Shown here one piece after another: positions 8,214 through 18,678 of a DNA stretch of 64,000 bases. Each line of letters opens with the position of its first letter. The stretch's first letter is position 1. Under the pieces are notes generated by a model that searched no databases, had not been told where the DNA came from, and saw only the letters and a list, made by a program, of their open reading frames with translations. The translations under genes and the position numbers were made by a program. Origin of the DNA: Kitasatospora phosalacinea (GTDB taxonomy: Bacteria > Actinomycetota > Actinomycetes > Streptomycetales > Streptomycetaceae); contig NZ_JNYE01000093.1 of the NCBI RefSeq assembly GCF_000717185.1, positions 1 through 64,000 of the forward strand, written 5' to 3'.

Positions 8214-11114
8214 ATGGGGGCGGGCACACCGCTGCGCAGGGCAGGGGGGCCGGGGCCGGTCGACGACGGGTCGGGTGTGGACGGCACGTTGGTGGAGGTG
8301 GCGCGGGCGGCCGTGACCGACAGCAGGGCCCGGGGAGGCGGCGGCGACTGGACGGTCGCGGTCGAGGGCTTCTGGTGCACGGTGCGGCCGCCCGGCCGCG
8401 AGCTCCCCGCCCAGGGCTGGAAGCTGCACGTCAGCGCGGCCTCCTCGGTGGCGGTCGAAGTGCTGTCCGCGGTCGCCTCGGCGGTCGCCGACGACCCGTG
8501 CGCATTCAAATTCACCGCCGACCTGGAGAAGCTCCACGAAATCAATTCCCGGAACAGCGAGCGCGGATCGGCCGGGAAATTCCTCACCGTCTACCCGGGC
8601 GACGACGAGCAATTCCGGCGGCTCGCCGAGGAACTCCACCGCGCTACCGCGGGAATGCCAGGCCCGGTGATTCTCTCCGACCGCCCGTACCGTCCCGGCA
8701 GCCTGGTGCACTACCGCTACGGCGCGTTCGCCGGGCGGTCGGCGCTCGGCAACGACGGCGCCTACCGCTCGATGCTGCGCGCCCCCGGCGGCGCCCTGGT
8801 CGAGGACGTCCGCACCGCCGTCTACCGCCGCCCGCCCTGGGTGGCCGACCCCGTCGAGGGGGCGGGATCGACCACCGGCGGCAAACCGGCCCCGGCCCCG
8901 GCCACCGGCAGCGGGCAAGTGCCCGCCCAGCCCGGCCCCGGCCCTCAGCCCGGCCCCGGCTCTCAGTCCGGCCCTCAGCCCGGCCCCGGCGCCCGGCGCC
9001 CCGGCGGCGTGCTGCTGGACGGCCGCTGGGCGCTGACCGCCGCGCTGCGGCACAGCGCCAAGGGCGGGGTGTTCCTGGGCAGCGACCGCACCACCGGCGC
9101 GGAGGTGGTGGTCAAGCAGGCCCGGGCGCACATCGAGGTCGACCGCGCCGGGACGGACGCCCGCACCGCCCTGCGGCACGAGGCCGAACTGCTCGGCCGG
9201 CTCGCCGACAGCGGCCTCACCCCCCGGGTGCACGCCCTGGTCGAGCAGCAGGACTCGCTGTTCCTGGTCCAGGAGCGCGTCCCCGGCCAGGCCCTGGGCA
9301 GCTGGGTCGCGGCCCGGCTGCGCCGCGACGGCACCCCGGACGTCCGCTGGGCCGAGGCCGGGCCGCTGGCGCTCGCCCTGCTCGACCTGGTGGAGCGGGT
9401 GCACCGCCGCGGGCTCGTCCTGCGCGACCTCTCCCCCGGCAACGTGCTGGTCACCCCGGACGGCGACGTCCGGCTGGTCGACCTCGAACTCGCCGTCCCC
9501 GCCGGGGCGCTGGCCGGTTCCGCGGGCACCCCGGGCTACCGCGCCCCCGAGCACTCCGGCCCGCACCTGACCGGACGGGCCGCCCGCAGCACCGACCTGT
9601 ACGCGCTCGGCGGCCTGTACTTCCTGCTCGCCACCGGCCACGACCCGCTGCTGCCCGACGACCTGCCACTGGCCCGTCCGGTCGGTGAACGGCTGGGCCG
9701 CTGGCTGGCGCTGGCCGCCCGCGAGGGCGACACCGCCCGCCGGCTCGCCCCGCTGGTGCTCGGCCTGCGCGCCGAGACCGCCGACCAGCGCTGGAGCCTG
9801 GAGCGCGTCCGCACCGCGCTCGCCGCCGAGACGTCCCCCGCCACCGGCGCCACCACCGGGACGTCCACCACCGGCGCGCCCACCGCCGCCCCGCCCGCCA
9901 CCGCCCCGCCCGCGCTGGACCGGCTGCTGCACGACGGCCTGCGCGACCTCGCCCGCAGCGCCACCCCGCAGCGCCGCGACCGGCTCTGGCCGACCGTCCC
10001 GAACGGGCTGCTCACCGACCCGTGCAACGTCCAGCACGGCGCCGCGGGCGTCCTCGCCCTGCTCGCCCGGGTCGCCCTCGCACCGCTGCCCGACCCGGCC
10101 CGGGAACGCGCCCGCGCCACCGCCGCCGTCGCCGCCACCTGGATCGAACGCCGCTGCGCCGCCGAACCCGTGGTCCTCCCCGGCCTGCACTTCGGCCGGG
10201 CCGGCACCGCCTGGGCCCTGTTCGACGCCGCCGACGCCCTCGGCGACCCCGGCCTCGCCGAACGCGCCGCCGGACTCGCCGCCCGGCTCCCGCTCGACTG
10301 GCCCAACCCCGACGTCTGCCACGGCGTCGCCGGAGCCGGCCTCACCCAGCTCCGCGCCCACCGCGCCACCGGCGCCCGCACCTTCCTCGACCGCGCCGCC
10401 CGCTGCGTCCGGCACCTGCTCGCCGCCGCCCGCGAGGAGCCGTACGGGACGGTCTGGCCGGTGCCCGCCGACTTCGACTCGGCCCTCGCCGGGGCCACCC
10501 ACCTCGGCCACGCCCACGGCGTCGCGGGCGTCGGCGGCTTCCTGCTCGCCGCCGCGGACGCCCTCGCGGACAGCGGCGACCCCGCGCTCGCCGCCACCGC
10601 GGCGGACGCCCGGGCCGCGGCCGACCGCGCCGCCCGCACCCTGGCGGCCACCGCCCGCTGCGACGGCCCCGCCGCGTGGTGGCCGCAGAGCCACGGCGAC
10701 CCCGACCACGTCCGCCTCGCCCACTGGTGCAGCGGCTCCTCCGGCGTCGGCACCTTCCTCGTCCGGCACTGGCGGGCCACCGGCGACCCCGACTCCCACC
10801 GGCTCGCCCTCGCCGCCGGCCGGGCCGTCCTGGACGCCCGCTGGCACGCCGGCACCAGCGCCTGCCACGGCCTGGCCGGGAACGGCGAGTACCTGCTCGA
10901 CCTCGCCGAAGCCACCGGCGAGACCCGCTTCCGCCACGGCGCCCAGGACCTCGCCGCACTGATCGCCGCCCGCACCGCGCTGCGCGACGGCCTCCTCGTC
11001 CTCCCCGACGAGACCGGCACCACCGCCACCCCCGCCTACGGCACCGGCACCTCCGGCCCGCTCGCCTTCCTGCTCCGCCTCCGCCACGGCGGGCCCCGGA
11101 TCTGGTTCCCGTAG
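8214..11114 (+). CDS. lanL: Class IV-type lanthionine synthetase (LanL): lyase, kinase and zinc cyclase
   Basis: A 966-residue enzyme expected to phosphorylate Ser/Thr in a precursor peptide, eliminate phosphate and cyclise Cys onto the dehydro residues. The lyase-like region (about 40-200) has GWKLHVSAA, the AFKFTADLEKL segment and SGKFLTVYP-like SAGKFLTVYPGD. A Pro/Gly/Gln-rich linker follows. The kinase (about 265-540) shows VVVKQ and LRDLSPGNVLV, then VDLE in place of DFG. The LanC-like cyclase (about 565-966) has several HGxAG helices and, decisively, all three zinc ligands: Cys839 (HWCSGSSG) and Cys884-His885 (SACHGLAG). Class III LanKC enzymes lack these, so I call class IV. The ATG at 8214 follows GAAGGGG; a GTG at 8205 is less likely. 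First gene of the cluster. Confidence 0.88.
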   Translation: MGAGTPLRRAGGPGPVDDGSGVDGTLVEVARAAVTDSRARGGGGDWTVAVEGFWCTVRPPGRELPAQGWKLHVSAASSVAVEVLSAVASAVADDPCAFKFTADLEKLHEINSRNSERGSAGKFLTVYPGDDEQFRRLAEELHRATAGMPGPVILSDRPYRPGSLVHYRYGAFAGRSALGNDGAYRSMLRAPGGALVEDVRTAVYRRPPWVADPVEGAGSTTGGKPAPAPATGSGQVPAQPGPGPQPGPGSQSGPQPGPGARRPGGVLLDGRWALTAALRHSAKGGVFLGSDRTTGAEVVVKQARAHIEVDRAGTDARTALRHEAELLGRLADSGLTPRVHALVEQQDSLFLVQERVPGQALGSWVAARLRRDGTPDVRWAEAGPLALALLDLVERVHRRGLVLRDLSPGNVLVTPDGDVRLVDLELAVPAGALAGSAGTPGYRAPEHSGPHLTGRAARSTDLYALGGLYFLLATGHDPLLPDDLPLARPVGERLGRWLALAAREGDTARRLAPLVLGLRAETADQRWSLERVRTALAAETSPATGATTGTSTTGAPTAAPPATAPPALDRLLHDGLRDLARSATPQRRDRLWPTVPNGLLTDPCNVQHGAAGVLALLARVALAPLPDPARERARATAAVAATWIERRCAAEPVVLPGLHFGRAGTAWALFDAADALGDPGLAERAAGLAARLPLDWPNPDVCHGVAGAGLTQLRAHRATGARTFLDRAARCVRHLLAAAREEPYGTVWPVPADFDSALAGATHLGHAHGVAGVGGFLLAAADALADSGDPALAATAADARAAADRAARTLAATARCDGPAAWWPQSHGDPDHVRLAHWCSGSSGVGTFLVRHWRATGDPDSHRLALAAGRAVLDARWHAGTSACHGLAGNGEYLLDLAEATGETRFRHGAQDLAALIAARTALRDGLLVLPDETGTTATPAYGTGTSGPLAFLLRLRHGGPRIWFP

Positions 11115-11236
11115 GGCACCTCCGCCCGCGCCCGCAGCCCCCGTCCGCCCCGCCGCTCCCCCGGGCCCGCCGCTCCCCCGGTCGGCCGTTCCCCGGGCCC
11201 CGATCTCGCGTCCCGTCCCCCGAAAGGTGATCCCCG

Positions 11237-13204
<1,968 letters not shown>

Positions 13205-13330
13205 CGCCGTCCCAGGAACGCACGGACTTCCCGGCGCCGGGCGCGTGCGGGAGCAGGATCCGCGGTGGTGCGCCGCCGCGGTCGTCGGGCACGCCCGTGC
13301 TCGGCGGAACCCCATAGGGAGGGAAACACC

Positions 13331-13474
13331 ATGGAGAACACGACCTCGTTCGAGACCGACCTCGCGGCCCTGCAGGAGCTGCCGGAGCTGGAGACCGTCG
13401 AGCTGGGCGGCCACGGCGGCGGGTGCCAGTACACCTGTCTGATCCTGACCTGCCTGATCTTCACCATCAGCTGA
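13331..13474 (+). CDS. lanA: Lanthipeptide precursor peptide (LanA), 47 residues
   Basis: The leader contains DLAALQELPELETVELGG, resembling class IV leaders such as VenA (MEN start, spaced leucines, then LPE-x-x-x-V). The probable core is HGGGCQYTCLILTCLIFTIS: three Cys, three Thr, one Ser, otherwise strongly hydrophobic. AGGGAGG lies just before the ATG at a normal distance. Position between peptidase and exporter genes, downstream of the synthetase, supports the call. The cleavage site is unknown; after the leader GG, within GGG, or after the leader Pro are all possible. In the core each Cys precedes the nearest Thr (C5-T8, C9-T13, C14-T18 counting from the His), opposite to the usual order. 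Confidence 0.85.
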   Translation: MENTTSFETDLAALQELPELETVELGGHGGGCQYTCLILTCLIFTIS

Positions 13475-13605
13475 ACCACCGGCTGAGCCGTCAGCTGACG
13501 TCGGGGCGCCTCGCCCGGGCCGTGTCCGCTCCCGTTCGCGGGGGCGGGCACGGCCCTCCCGTGCCCGGTCCGTCCTCGTCCTTCTTTCTTCCAACGGGAG
13601 TTCTC

Positions 13606-15312
13606 GTGCGTGGGTCGTCGGTCGCGCTGACGGTGTCGGTGCCGCTGGAGGCGGCGGCGACGCTGGCCCTGCCGGGGGTGGCGGGGGTGGTGCTGGACGC
13701 GGTGCTGGCGGGCCGTCCGGTGGGGTGGGCGGTCGGGGGGTTGGCGGCGCTGCTGGCGGTGGGTGCGGCGGCGTCGGCGCTGGCCGCGGTGGCGGGTCCG
13801 GCGTGCACGGCGGCGGACACGGTGGCGTTGCGCGGCGCGCTGGTGCGGCGGGTGCTGTGGCTGCGTCCGTTCCCGTCGGCGGTGGAGCGGTTGTGCGGGG
13901 AGCGGCCCGGCCCGGGTGACCTGACGGCCCGGCTGGTGGGTGCGGCGGCGGACGCGGGGGCGGCGCGGGCGGCCCGGTTGGCGGCGGCGACGGCGCTGGT
14001 GACGTCGGCGGGGGCGGTGCTGGGGCTGGGGGTGCTGTCGCCGTGGCTGGCGGTGGCGTTCTTCGCGGGGGTGCTGCCGGGGGTGGTGCTGGTGCGGTTG
14101 TTCATGCGGACGGCGGAGGACGTGTTCGTCCGCTACCAGGAGGCGCAGGGGCGGTTGGCGGACCGGCTGGCGGACGCGCTGGCGGGGGTCCGGACGGTGC
14201 GGGCGGCGGGGGCGCAGCGGCAGGAGGCGGCGCGGGTGCTCGGCGTGCTGCCGGAACTCGGGGACGCGGGGCGGGCGTTGTGGCGGGCGCAGCGCCGGAC
14301 GGTGGGGCAGGTGACGCTGCTGGTCGCGGCGGTGGAGCTGACGGTGCTCGGTACGGCGGGGCAGTTGGTGGCGGCGGGGCGGCTGCCCGCGGGGGCGTTC
14401 GCGGCCGCGGCGGGGTGGGCGGCGTTGGGGCTGGGGTTCTTCGAGCAGGTGGAGGCGCTGGTGGGGGTGGCGCACGCGCGGGCCGGGCTGGCCCGGGTGC
14501 GGGAGGTGGCGGGGCTGCCGGGGCCGGGCGCGGGCGGGCGCGAACTTCCGGACGGGCCTGGTGAGTTGGTGTTCCGTTCGGTACTGGTGCGGGACGACGA
14601 GGGTGCGGTGGTGTTCGGCCCGCTGGAGCTGACGGTGCCGGGCGGGGCGACGGTCGCGGTGGTGGGGCGCTCGGGTGCGGGCAAGTCGCTGCTGGCCGCG
14701 CTGGCGGGCGGGTTGCGGCTGCCGGACGGCGGCGAGGTGCTGGTCGACGGGGTGCCGGTGGCGGCGCTGTCGGTCGCGGAGCGGCGGCGCGCGGTCGGCT
14801 ACGCCTTCGAGCGCCCGCTGCTGATCGGCCCGGCCCTGGACGAGGCCCTGGAGGGCGCGGACCCGGCGGCGCTGGCGGCGGCCCGGGCGGACGGCTTCCT
14901 GGCCCGGCTGCCGCACGGCGGCCGTACGCCGGTGGGTGAACTCCAGCTCTCCGGCGGCGAGTTGCAGCGCCTGGGGCTGGCCAGACTGCTGGCCGGGAAC
15001 GCCCGGGTGGTGGTGCTGGACGACGCGACGTCCAGCCTGGACGCGGCGACCGAGCACCAGGTCGACCGGGCGCTGCACGAGTCCACCCGGGGCCGCACCC
15101 GCCTGGTCGTCACCCACCGCGCGGCGGTCGCGGCCCGGGCCGGGCTGGTGGTGTGGCTGGACGGCGGCCGGGTCCGCGCGATCGACACCCACGGCGCGCT
15201 GCTCGCCGACCCGGCGTACCGGGCGGTCCTGTCGGGCGCGGCCGCGGACGCGGACGAACGGCGGGACGGAAGGAGCCGGGGGCCCGGGGAGCGGCGGGCC
15301 CGGGTCCGCTGA
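13606..15312 (+). CDS. lanT1: ABC exporter half-transporter 1 of the lanthipeptide cluster (degenerate ATPase site)
   Basis: 568 residues: about six membrane helices (1-310), then an ATPase domain. Seen motifs are Walker A GRSGAGKS, signature LSGGELQRLG, Walker B VVVLDDATSSLD and H-loop VVTHR. Two key residues differ from the consensus: the catalytic Glu after Walker B is Asp, and the Q-loop Gln is Glu (GYAFERPLL). This marks the weak partner of a heterodimer. It has no N-terminal C39 peptidase. The start is GTG at 13606 behind ACGGGAG; the 131-bp gap after the precursor has no hairpin of note. Likely works with the next transporter, as RamA/RamB do for SapB. Confidence 0.85.
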   Translation: MRGSSVALTVSVPLEAAATLALPGVAGVVLDAVLAGRPVGWAVGGLAALLAVGAAASALAAVAGPACTAADTVALRGALVRRVLWLRPFPSAVERLCGERPGPGDLTARLVGAAADAGAARAARLAAATALVTSAGAVLGLGVLSPWLAVAFFAGVLPGVVLVRLFMRTAEDVFVRYQEAQGRLADRLADALAGVRTVRAAGAQRQEAARVLGVLPELGDAGRALWRAQRRTVGQVTLLVAAVELTVLGTAGQLVAAGRLPAGAFAAAAGWAALGLGFFEQVEALVGVAHARAGLARVREVAGLPGPGAGGRELPDGPGELVFRSVLVRDDEGAVVFGPLELTVPGGATVAVVGRSGAGKSLLAALAGGLRLPDGGEVLVDGVPVAALSVAERRRAVGYAFERPLLIGPALDEALEGADPAALAAARADGFLARLPHGGRTPVGELQLSGGELQRLGLARLLAGNARVVVLDDATSSLDAATEHQVDRALHESTRGRTRLVVTHRAAVAARAGLVVWLDGGRVRAIDTHGALLADPAYRAVLSGAAADADERRDGRSRGPGERRARVR

Positions 15313-15406
15313 CGGCGCACTGCCGTTGCACGCAGCAGCACGGGCCTCCGACGGGCTCCGGCCGTCAGCAGCATCGACTCGCCGCTCCCCGGCCCCCTGT
15401 CAGGGC
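15286..15406 (-). repeat. Dispersed intergenic repeat, copy A (internally deleted, reverse orientation)
   Basis: Read on the minus strand this matches copies at 17298-17446 and 42457-42628: GGCGAGTCGATGCTGCTGAC, then CGGCCGGAGCCCGTCGGAG, CCGTGCTGCT, CGGCAGTGC and a GGGCCCGCCGCTCCCCGG end. It lacks about 40 bp of the centre present in the other two. It starts within the last codons of the first exporter gene. Right beside it, GGGCACTCG is repeated three times (15403-15429). Confidence 0.6.
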
Positions 15407-15468
15407 ACTCGGGGCACTCGGGGCACTCGGGGCGCACGTCAACTACACACGCGGGAGGAGCGGTTTTC

Positions 15469-17343
15469 GTGGGGCGGCATCGGCGGGCGCTGGGCGGGCG
15501 GGGGTTGCGGGAGCTGGCCGCGGTGGTGCCGGGGCGGGCGGTGTGGCGGCTGGCGGGGTGGTCGGCGGTGGAGGCGCTGCCCGCGCTGTGCTCGGGGCTG
15601 CTGGTCGCGGCGGCCGCGGACCGGGGCTTCCTGGCGGGGCGCCCGGGGGCGGGTTTCGCCTGGCTGGGGGCACTGGGGGCGGTGACGGCGCTGCGCGCGC
15701 TCGCGGCGCGGGCGGTGTTCCCGCACCTCGCGGAGGTGGTGGAGCCGCTGCGGGACGCCCTGGTGGCGCGGGTGGTGCACGGGGCGCTGTCGCGGCCCGT
15801 CCCGGACGGTCCGGCGGAGATCGCCCGGCTCACCGAACAGGTGGAGTCCGCCCGGCAGTTGACCGCCACGCTGCTGCGCAGTGCGCGCGGGGTGGGCTTC
15901 GGGCTGCTGGCGGCGCTGCTGGGGCTGGGGCTGCTGGCGCCGCCGGTGCTGCCGCTGGTGCTGGTGCCGCTGCTGCTGTCGGGGGCGCTGTTCGTCCGGC
16001 TGCTGGGGCCGCTGGTGGTGCGCCGCCGGGCGGTGGTGCTGGCGGACGAGCGGATCGCGGCCGAGGCGGGCCGGGCGTTCGCCGGGCTGCGGGACGTGGC
16101 GGCGTGCGGGGCGCAGCAGCGGGTGTCGGCGCACCTGTCGGCGCTGGTGGAGGCGCAGGGCGAGGCGCTGCGGGCGGTGGGCCGGGCGGCGGCGGCCCGG
16201 TCGCTGACGGTCGCGGTGGGCGGGCGGCTGCCGCTGCTGGCGGTGGTGTGCGCGGCGCCGTGGATGGTGGGCCGCGGCTGGCTGACGGCCGGGCAGGTGC
16301 TCGGCGTGGCGACCTACCTGCTGCAACAACTGGAGCCTGCGGTAAGGGCGTTGGCGGGCATGCTGGGCAGTTGGCTGCTCGACCTGGCGGTGGTCCTGGA
16401 CCGGCTGACGACCGCCTGCCCCGCCCCCGCGTCGCCCACGCCGCCCGTTCCGTCCGTTCCGTCCGTTCCGTCAGACGACAGTTCGTTGAGCGTCGAAGGG
16501 TTGCGGTACGCCCACCCGGGGAGCGCCGAACCGGTGCTGGACGGCGTGCGGTTCGAGCTCCGCCCGGGCGCGCACCTGGCCGTGGTCGGCCCGAGCGGCA
16601 CCGGGAAGTCAACGCTGGCGGCGCTGCTGGCCGGGGTGCTCGTCCCGGACGCGGGCCGGGTCCTGCTCGGCGGCCGGGACGCGGCCGCCCTCCCCACGCC
16701 GGAGCGGGCCGCCCGGCTGGCGCTCGTCCCACAGGAGGCGTACGTCTTCGCGGGCACCGTCCGGGAGAACCTGTGCTGGCCGTCCGGCGACCGCTCGGAC
16801 GCCGAACTCGCCACCGCCGCCCACCGGGTGGGCTCCGCCCGCCTGCTCGCCCGTCTCGGCGGCCCCGACGGCCGGATCGCCGCCCCGGCCGCCCTGTCCG
16901 CGGGCGAACGCCAACTCCTGGCCCTGACCCGGACGTTCCTCTCCCCCGCGCCGATCGTCGTCCTGGACGAGGCCACCTGCCACCTCGACGCGGAAGCCGA
17001 ACGCCGAGCCGAAGAGGCGTTCGCCGCCCGCCCCGGCACCCTGGTCGTCATCGCCCACCGCATCAGCTCCGCGACCCGCGCCGACCGCATCCTCCTGCTC
17101 GACGCCCCCGGCCCCCTCCTCGCCACCCACGCCGACCTCCAGGTCCTCTCCTCCTTCTACCGCGCCTGCTCGGGCCACCTCCCGCCAGCCGACGGGGAAC
17201 GGCAGACCACCCCGCCAGAGGCCCGGGAAACAACCACGAGCCCGAGCCCCGGAAGGGCCCCCTCAGGAACCCGAGGAACGGCTGAGCCGAGCCGCGAAAG
17301 GGCCCCGTCAGGGGCCCGGGGAACGGCGGGGCCGAGCTGCTGA
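15469..17343 (+). CDS. lanT2: ABC exporter half-transporter 2 of the lanthipeptide cluster (catalytic site)
   Basis: 624 residues: about six membrane helices (1-300), then an ATPase domain with Walker A GPSGTGKST, Q-loop LVPQEAYVF, Walker B IVVLDEATCHLD with the catalytic Glu, and H-loop VIAHR. The signature is LSAGERQLL instead of LSGGQ. With the first half-transporter, the full site would pair this Walker B with LSGGE, and the dead site would pair the other Walker B (Asp) with LSAGE, as in asymmetric heterodimers. The start is GTG at 15469 behind GGGAGGAG. The last 30 or so residues (SGTRGT, SGARGT) run into the dispersed repeat and are probably not functional. Confidence 0.85.
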   Translation: MGRHRRALGGRGLRELAAVVPGRAVWRLAGWSAVEALPALCSGLLVAAAADRGFLAGRPGAGFAWLGALGAVTALRALAARAVFPHLAEVVEPLRDALVARVVHGALSRPVPDGPAEIARLTEQVESARQLTATLLRSARGVGFGLLAALLGLGLLAPPVLPLVLVPLLLSGALFVRLLGPLVVRRRAVVLADERIAAEAGRAFAGLRDVAACGAQQRVSAHLSALVEAQGEALRAVGRAAAARSLTVAVGGRLPLLAVVCAAPWMVGRGWLTAGQVLGVATYLLQQLEPAVRALAGMLGSWLLDLAVVLDRLTTACPAPASPTPPVPSVPSVPSDDSSLSVEGLRYAHPGSAEPVLDGVRFELRPGAHLAVVGPSGTGKSTLAALLAGVLVPDAGRVLLGGRDAAALPTPERAARLALVPQEAYVFAGTVRENLCWPSGDRSDAELATAAHRVGSARLLARLGGPDGRIAAPAALSAGERQLLALTRTFLSPAPIVVLDEATCHLDAEAERRAEEAFAARPGTLVVIAHRISSATRADRILLLDAPGPLLATHADLQVLSSFYRACSGHLPPADGERQTTPPEARETTTSPSPGRAPSGTRGTAEPSRERAPSGARGTAGPSC

Positions 17344-17446
17344 CGGCCGGAGCCCACCGGAGGTCCGAGCTGCTTCGGGCCGCCGCAACAGAACCCGCAG
17401 CCACCGCACGCACCGCCACTGCACCCCTCGCAGCCCCGAGCCCACC
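17298..17446 (+). repeat. Dispersed intergenic repeat, copy B
   Basis: Begins GGGCCCCGTCAGGGGCCC, a hairpin, continues GAGCTGCTGACGGCCGGAGC, and shares a 29-base identical block with copy C (17387-17415 here, 42554-42582 there). It straddles the stop codon of the second exporter gene and fills the gap before the convergent alcohol dehydrogenase gene. The leading hairpin could act as a terminator, though it has no T run. Confidence 0.7.
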
Positions 17447-17484
17447 GGCCCACCGGCCCACCGGTCCGCCAGTCCGCCGGTCCG

Positions 17485-18561
17485 TCAGTCCGTGAGCAGG
17501 ACGGTCCGCAGCCCCTCCCCGGCCCGCATCTGGGCGACCGCCTCGTTGACGCGGGCCAGCGGCAGCCGGTGAGTGATCATTCCGGCGAGGTCGAGCCGCC
17601 CCGCGCGCCACAGGTCGATCGCGAGGCCGACGGTGCGGCGGACGTCGCCGCCGCCGTACATCGAGGGCAGCAGGCGCTTCTCGTTGAAGAAGAGTTCGCC
17701 CATGCTGAAGGCGACCTTGTCGTCCTGGGCCCCGGCGCCGATCACCACGACCGCGCCGCCGCGGCGGGCCGCGTCGTAGCCGGCCCGGACGGTGGCGGCG
17801 CGGCCGACGGCCTCGAAGACGTGGTCGTAGCCGCCGGGCAACTCGCGGGCGGCGTGCTTGAGTTGTTCGGGGGCGATGGCGTCGGTGGCGCCGAAGCCGA
17901 GGGCGCGTTCGCGGCGGGAGGCGACGGGGTCGACGACGGTGATGCGGGTGGCGCCGCTGATCCGGGCGCCCTGGACGGCGGCGATGCCGACGCCGCCCGC
18001 GCCGATCACGGCGACGGTCGAACCGGCTTCCACCCGTGCGGTGTTGACGACGGCGCCGAGTCCGGTGGTGACGCCGCAGCCGATCAGGGCGGCGAGTTCG
18101 TGGGGCAGGTCGGCGGGCACCGGGATGACGCTGTCGGCGGCGACGACGAGTTCCTCGGCGAACGCACCGGTGCTGTAGAAGCCGTACACGTCGGTGTCGC
18201 CGCCGATCCGGAAGGCGGGGGTGGTGAGGCGGCGGATCGAGGCGGTGCACAGGTGGGTGCGGCCGGCCCGGCAGGCGGGGCAGTGGCCGCACGGGGGCAT
18301 CCAGCAGAGCACGACCCGGTCGCCGGGGGCGAGGCCGGTGACGCCGGGGCCGACCTCGACGACGTCCCCGGCGCCTTCGTGGCCGGGCACGAAGGGGGCG
18401 GGCTGCGGCAGGATCCCGGCCATCGCGGACAGGTCGGAGTGGCAGAGGCTGGCGGCCCGCACCCGGATCCGGACCCGGCCGGGCCCGAAGCCGACGGCTT
18501 CGACGTCGTCGCGGACGTCCAGGGTGTCCTGTCCGGTCTGCTGCAGGATCGCTGCGCGCAC
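17485..18561 (-). CDS. Zinc-dependent medium-chain alcohol dehydrogenase
   Basis: A 358-residue NAD(P)-dependent dehydrogenase of the MDR superfamily. Catalytic zinc ligands are Cys in SLCHSD and His in PGHEGAG. The structural zinc lobe CGHCPACRAGRTHLC is intact. The Rossmann fold shows VIGAGGVGIAAVQGA followed by Asp in VVDPVASRR, favouring NAD. Substrate not predictable; the pattern is that of the class III-like/NDMA-type group acting on primary alcohols or aldehydes. The start is GTG at 18561 behind TGGGAG. It converges with the lanthipeptide operon and has no operon partner. Confidence 0.85.
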   Translation of the reverse strand: MRAAILQQTGQDTLDVRDDVEAVGFGPGRVRIRVRAASLCHSDLSAMAGILPQPAPFVPGHEGAGDVVEVGPGVTGLAPGDRVVLCWMPPCGHCPACRAGRTHLCTASIRRLTTPAFRIGGDTDVYGFYSTGAFAEELVVAADSVIPVPADLPHELAALIGCGVTTGLGAVVNTARVEAGSTVAVIGAGGVGIAAVQGARISGATRITVVDPVASRRERALGFGATDAIAPEQLKHAARELPGGYDHVFEAVGRAATVRAGYDAARRGGAVVVIGAGAQDDKVAFSMGELFFNEKRLLPSMYGGGDVRRTVGLAIDLWRAGRLDLAGMITHRLPLARVNEAVAQMRAGEGLRTVLLTD

Positions 18562-18678
18562 GGGCTGCTCCCAGGGTGATCGGCCGCCGGTGACGGCAGG
18601 GTGACGGCACCGGGCGGAACGCGTTCCACCGCGGCCGCCCCTGTATAGCGCATCCCCGGCTCCCGGCGGGCGGTTCGG

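Noticed and set aside
8214..11114. Class III LanKC assignment of the synthetase
   Set aside because: Both zinc-ligand motifs of the LanC fold (HWCSG and ACHG, 45 residues apart) are intact, and LanKC enzymes lack them.
13606..13800. C39 leader peptidase domain on an exporter, suggested by GG in the leader
   Set aside because: Neither half-transporter has an N-terminal peptidase domain with Cys/His motifs; both begin with membrane helices.
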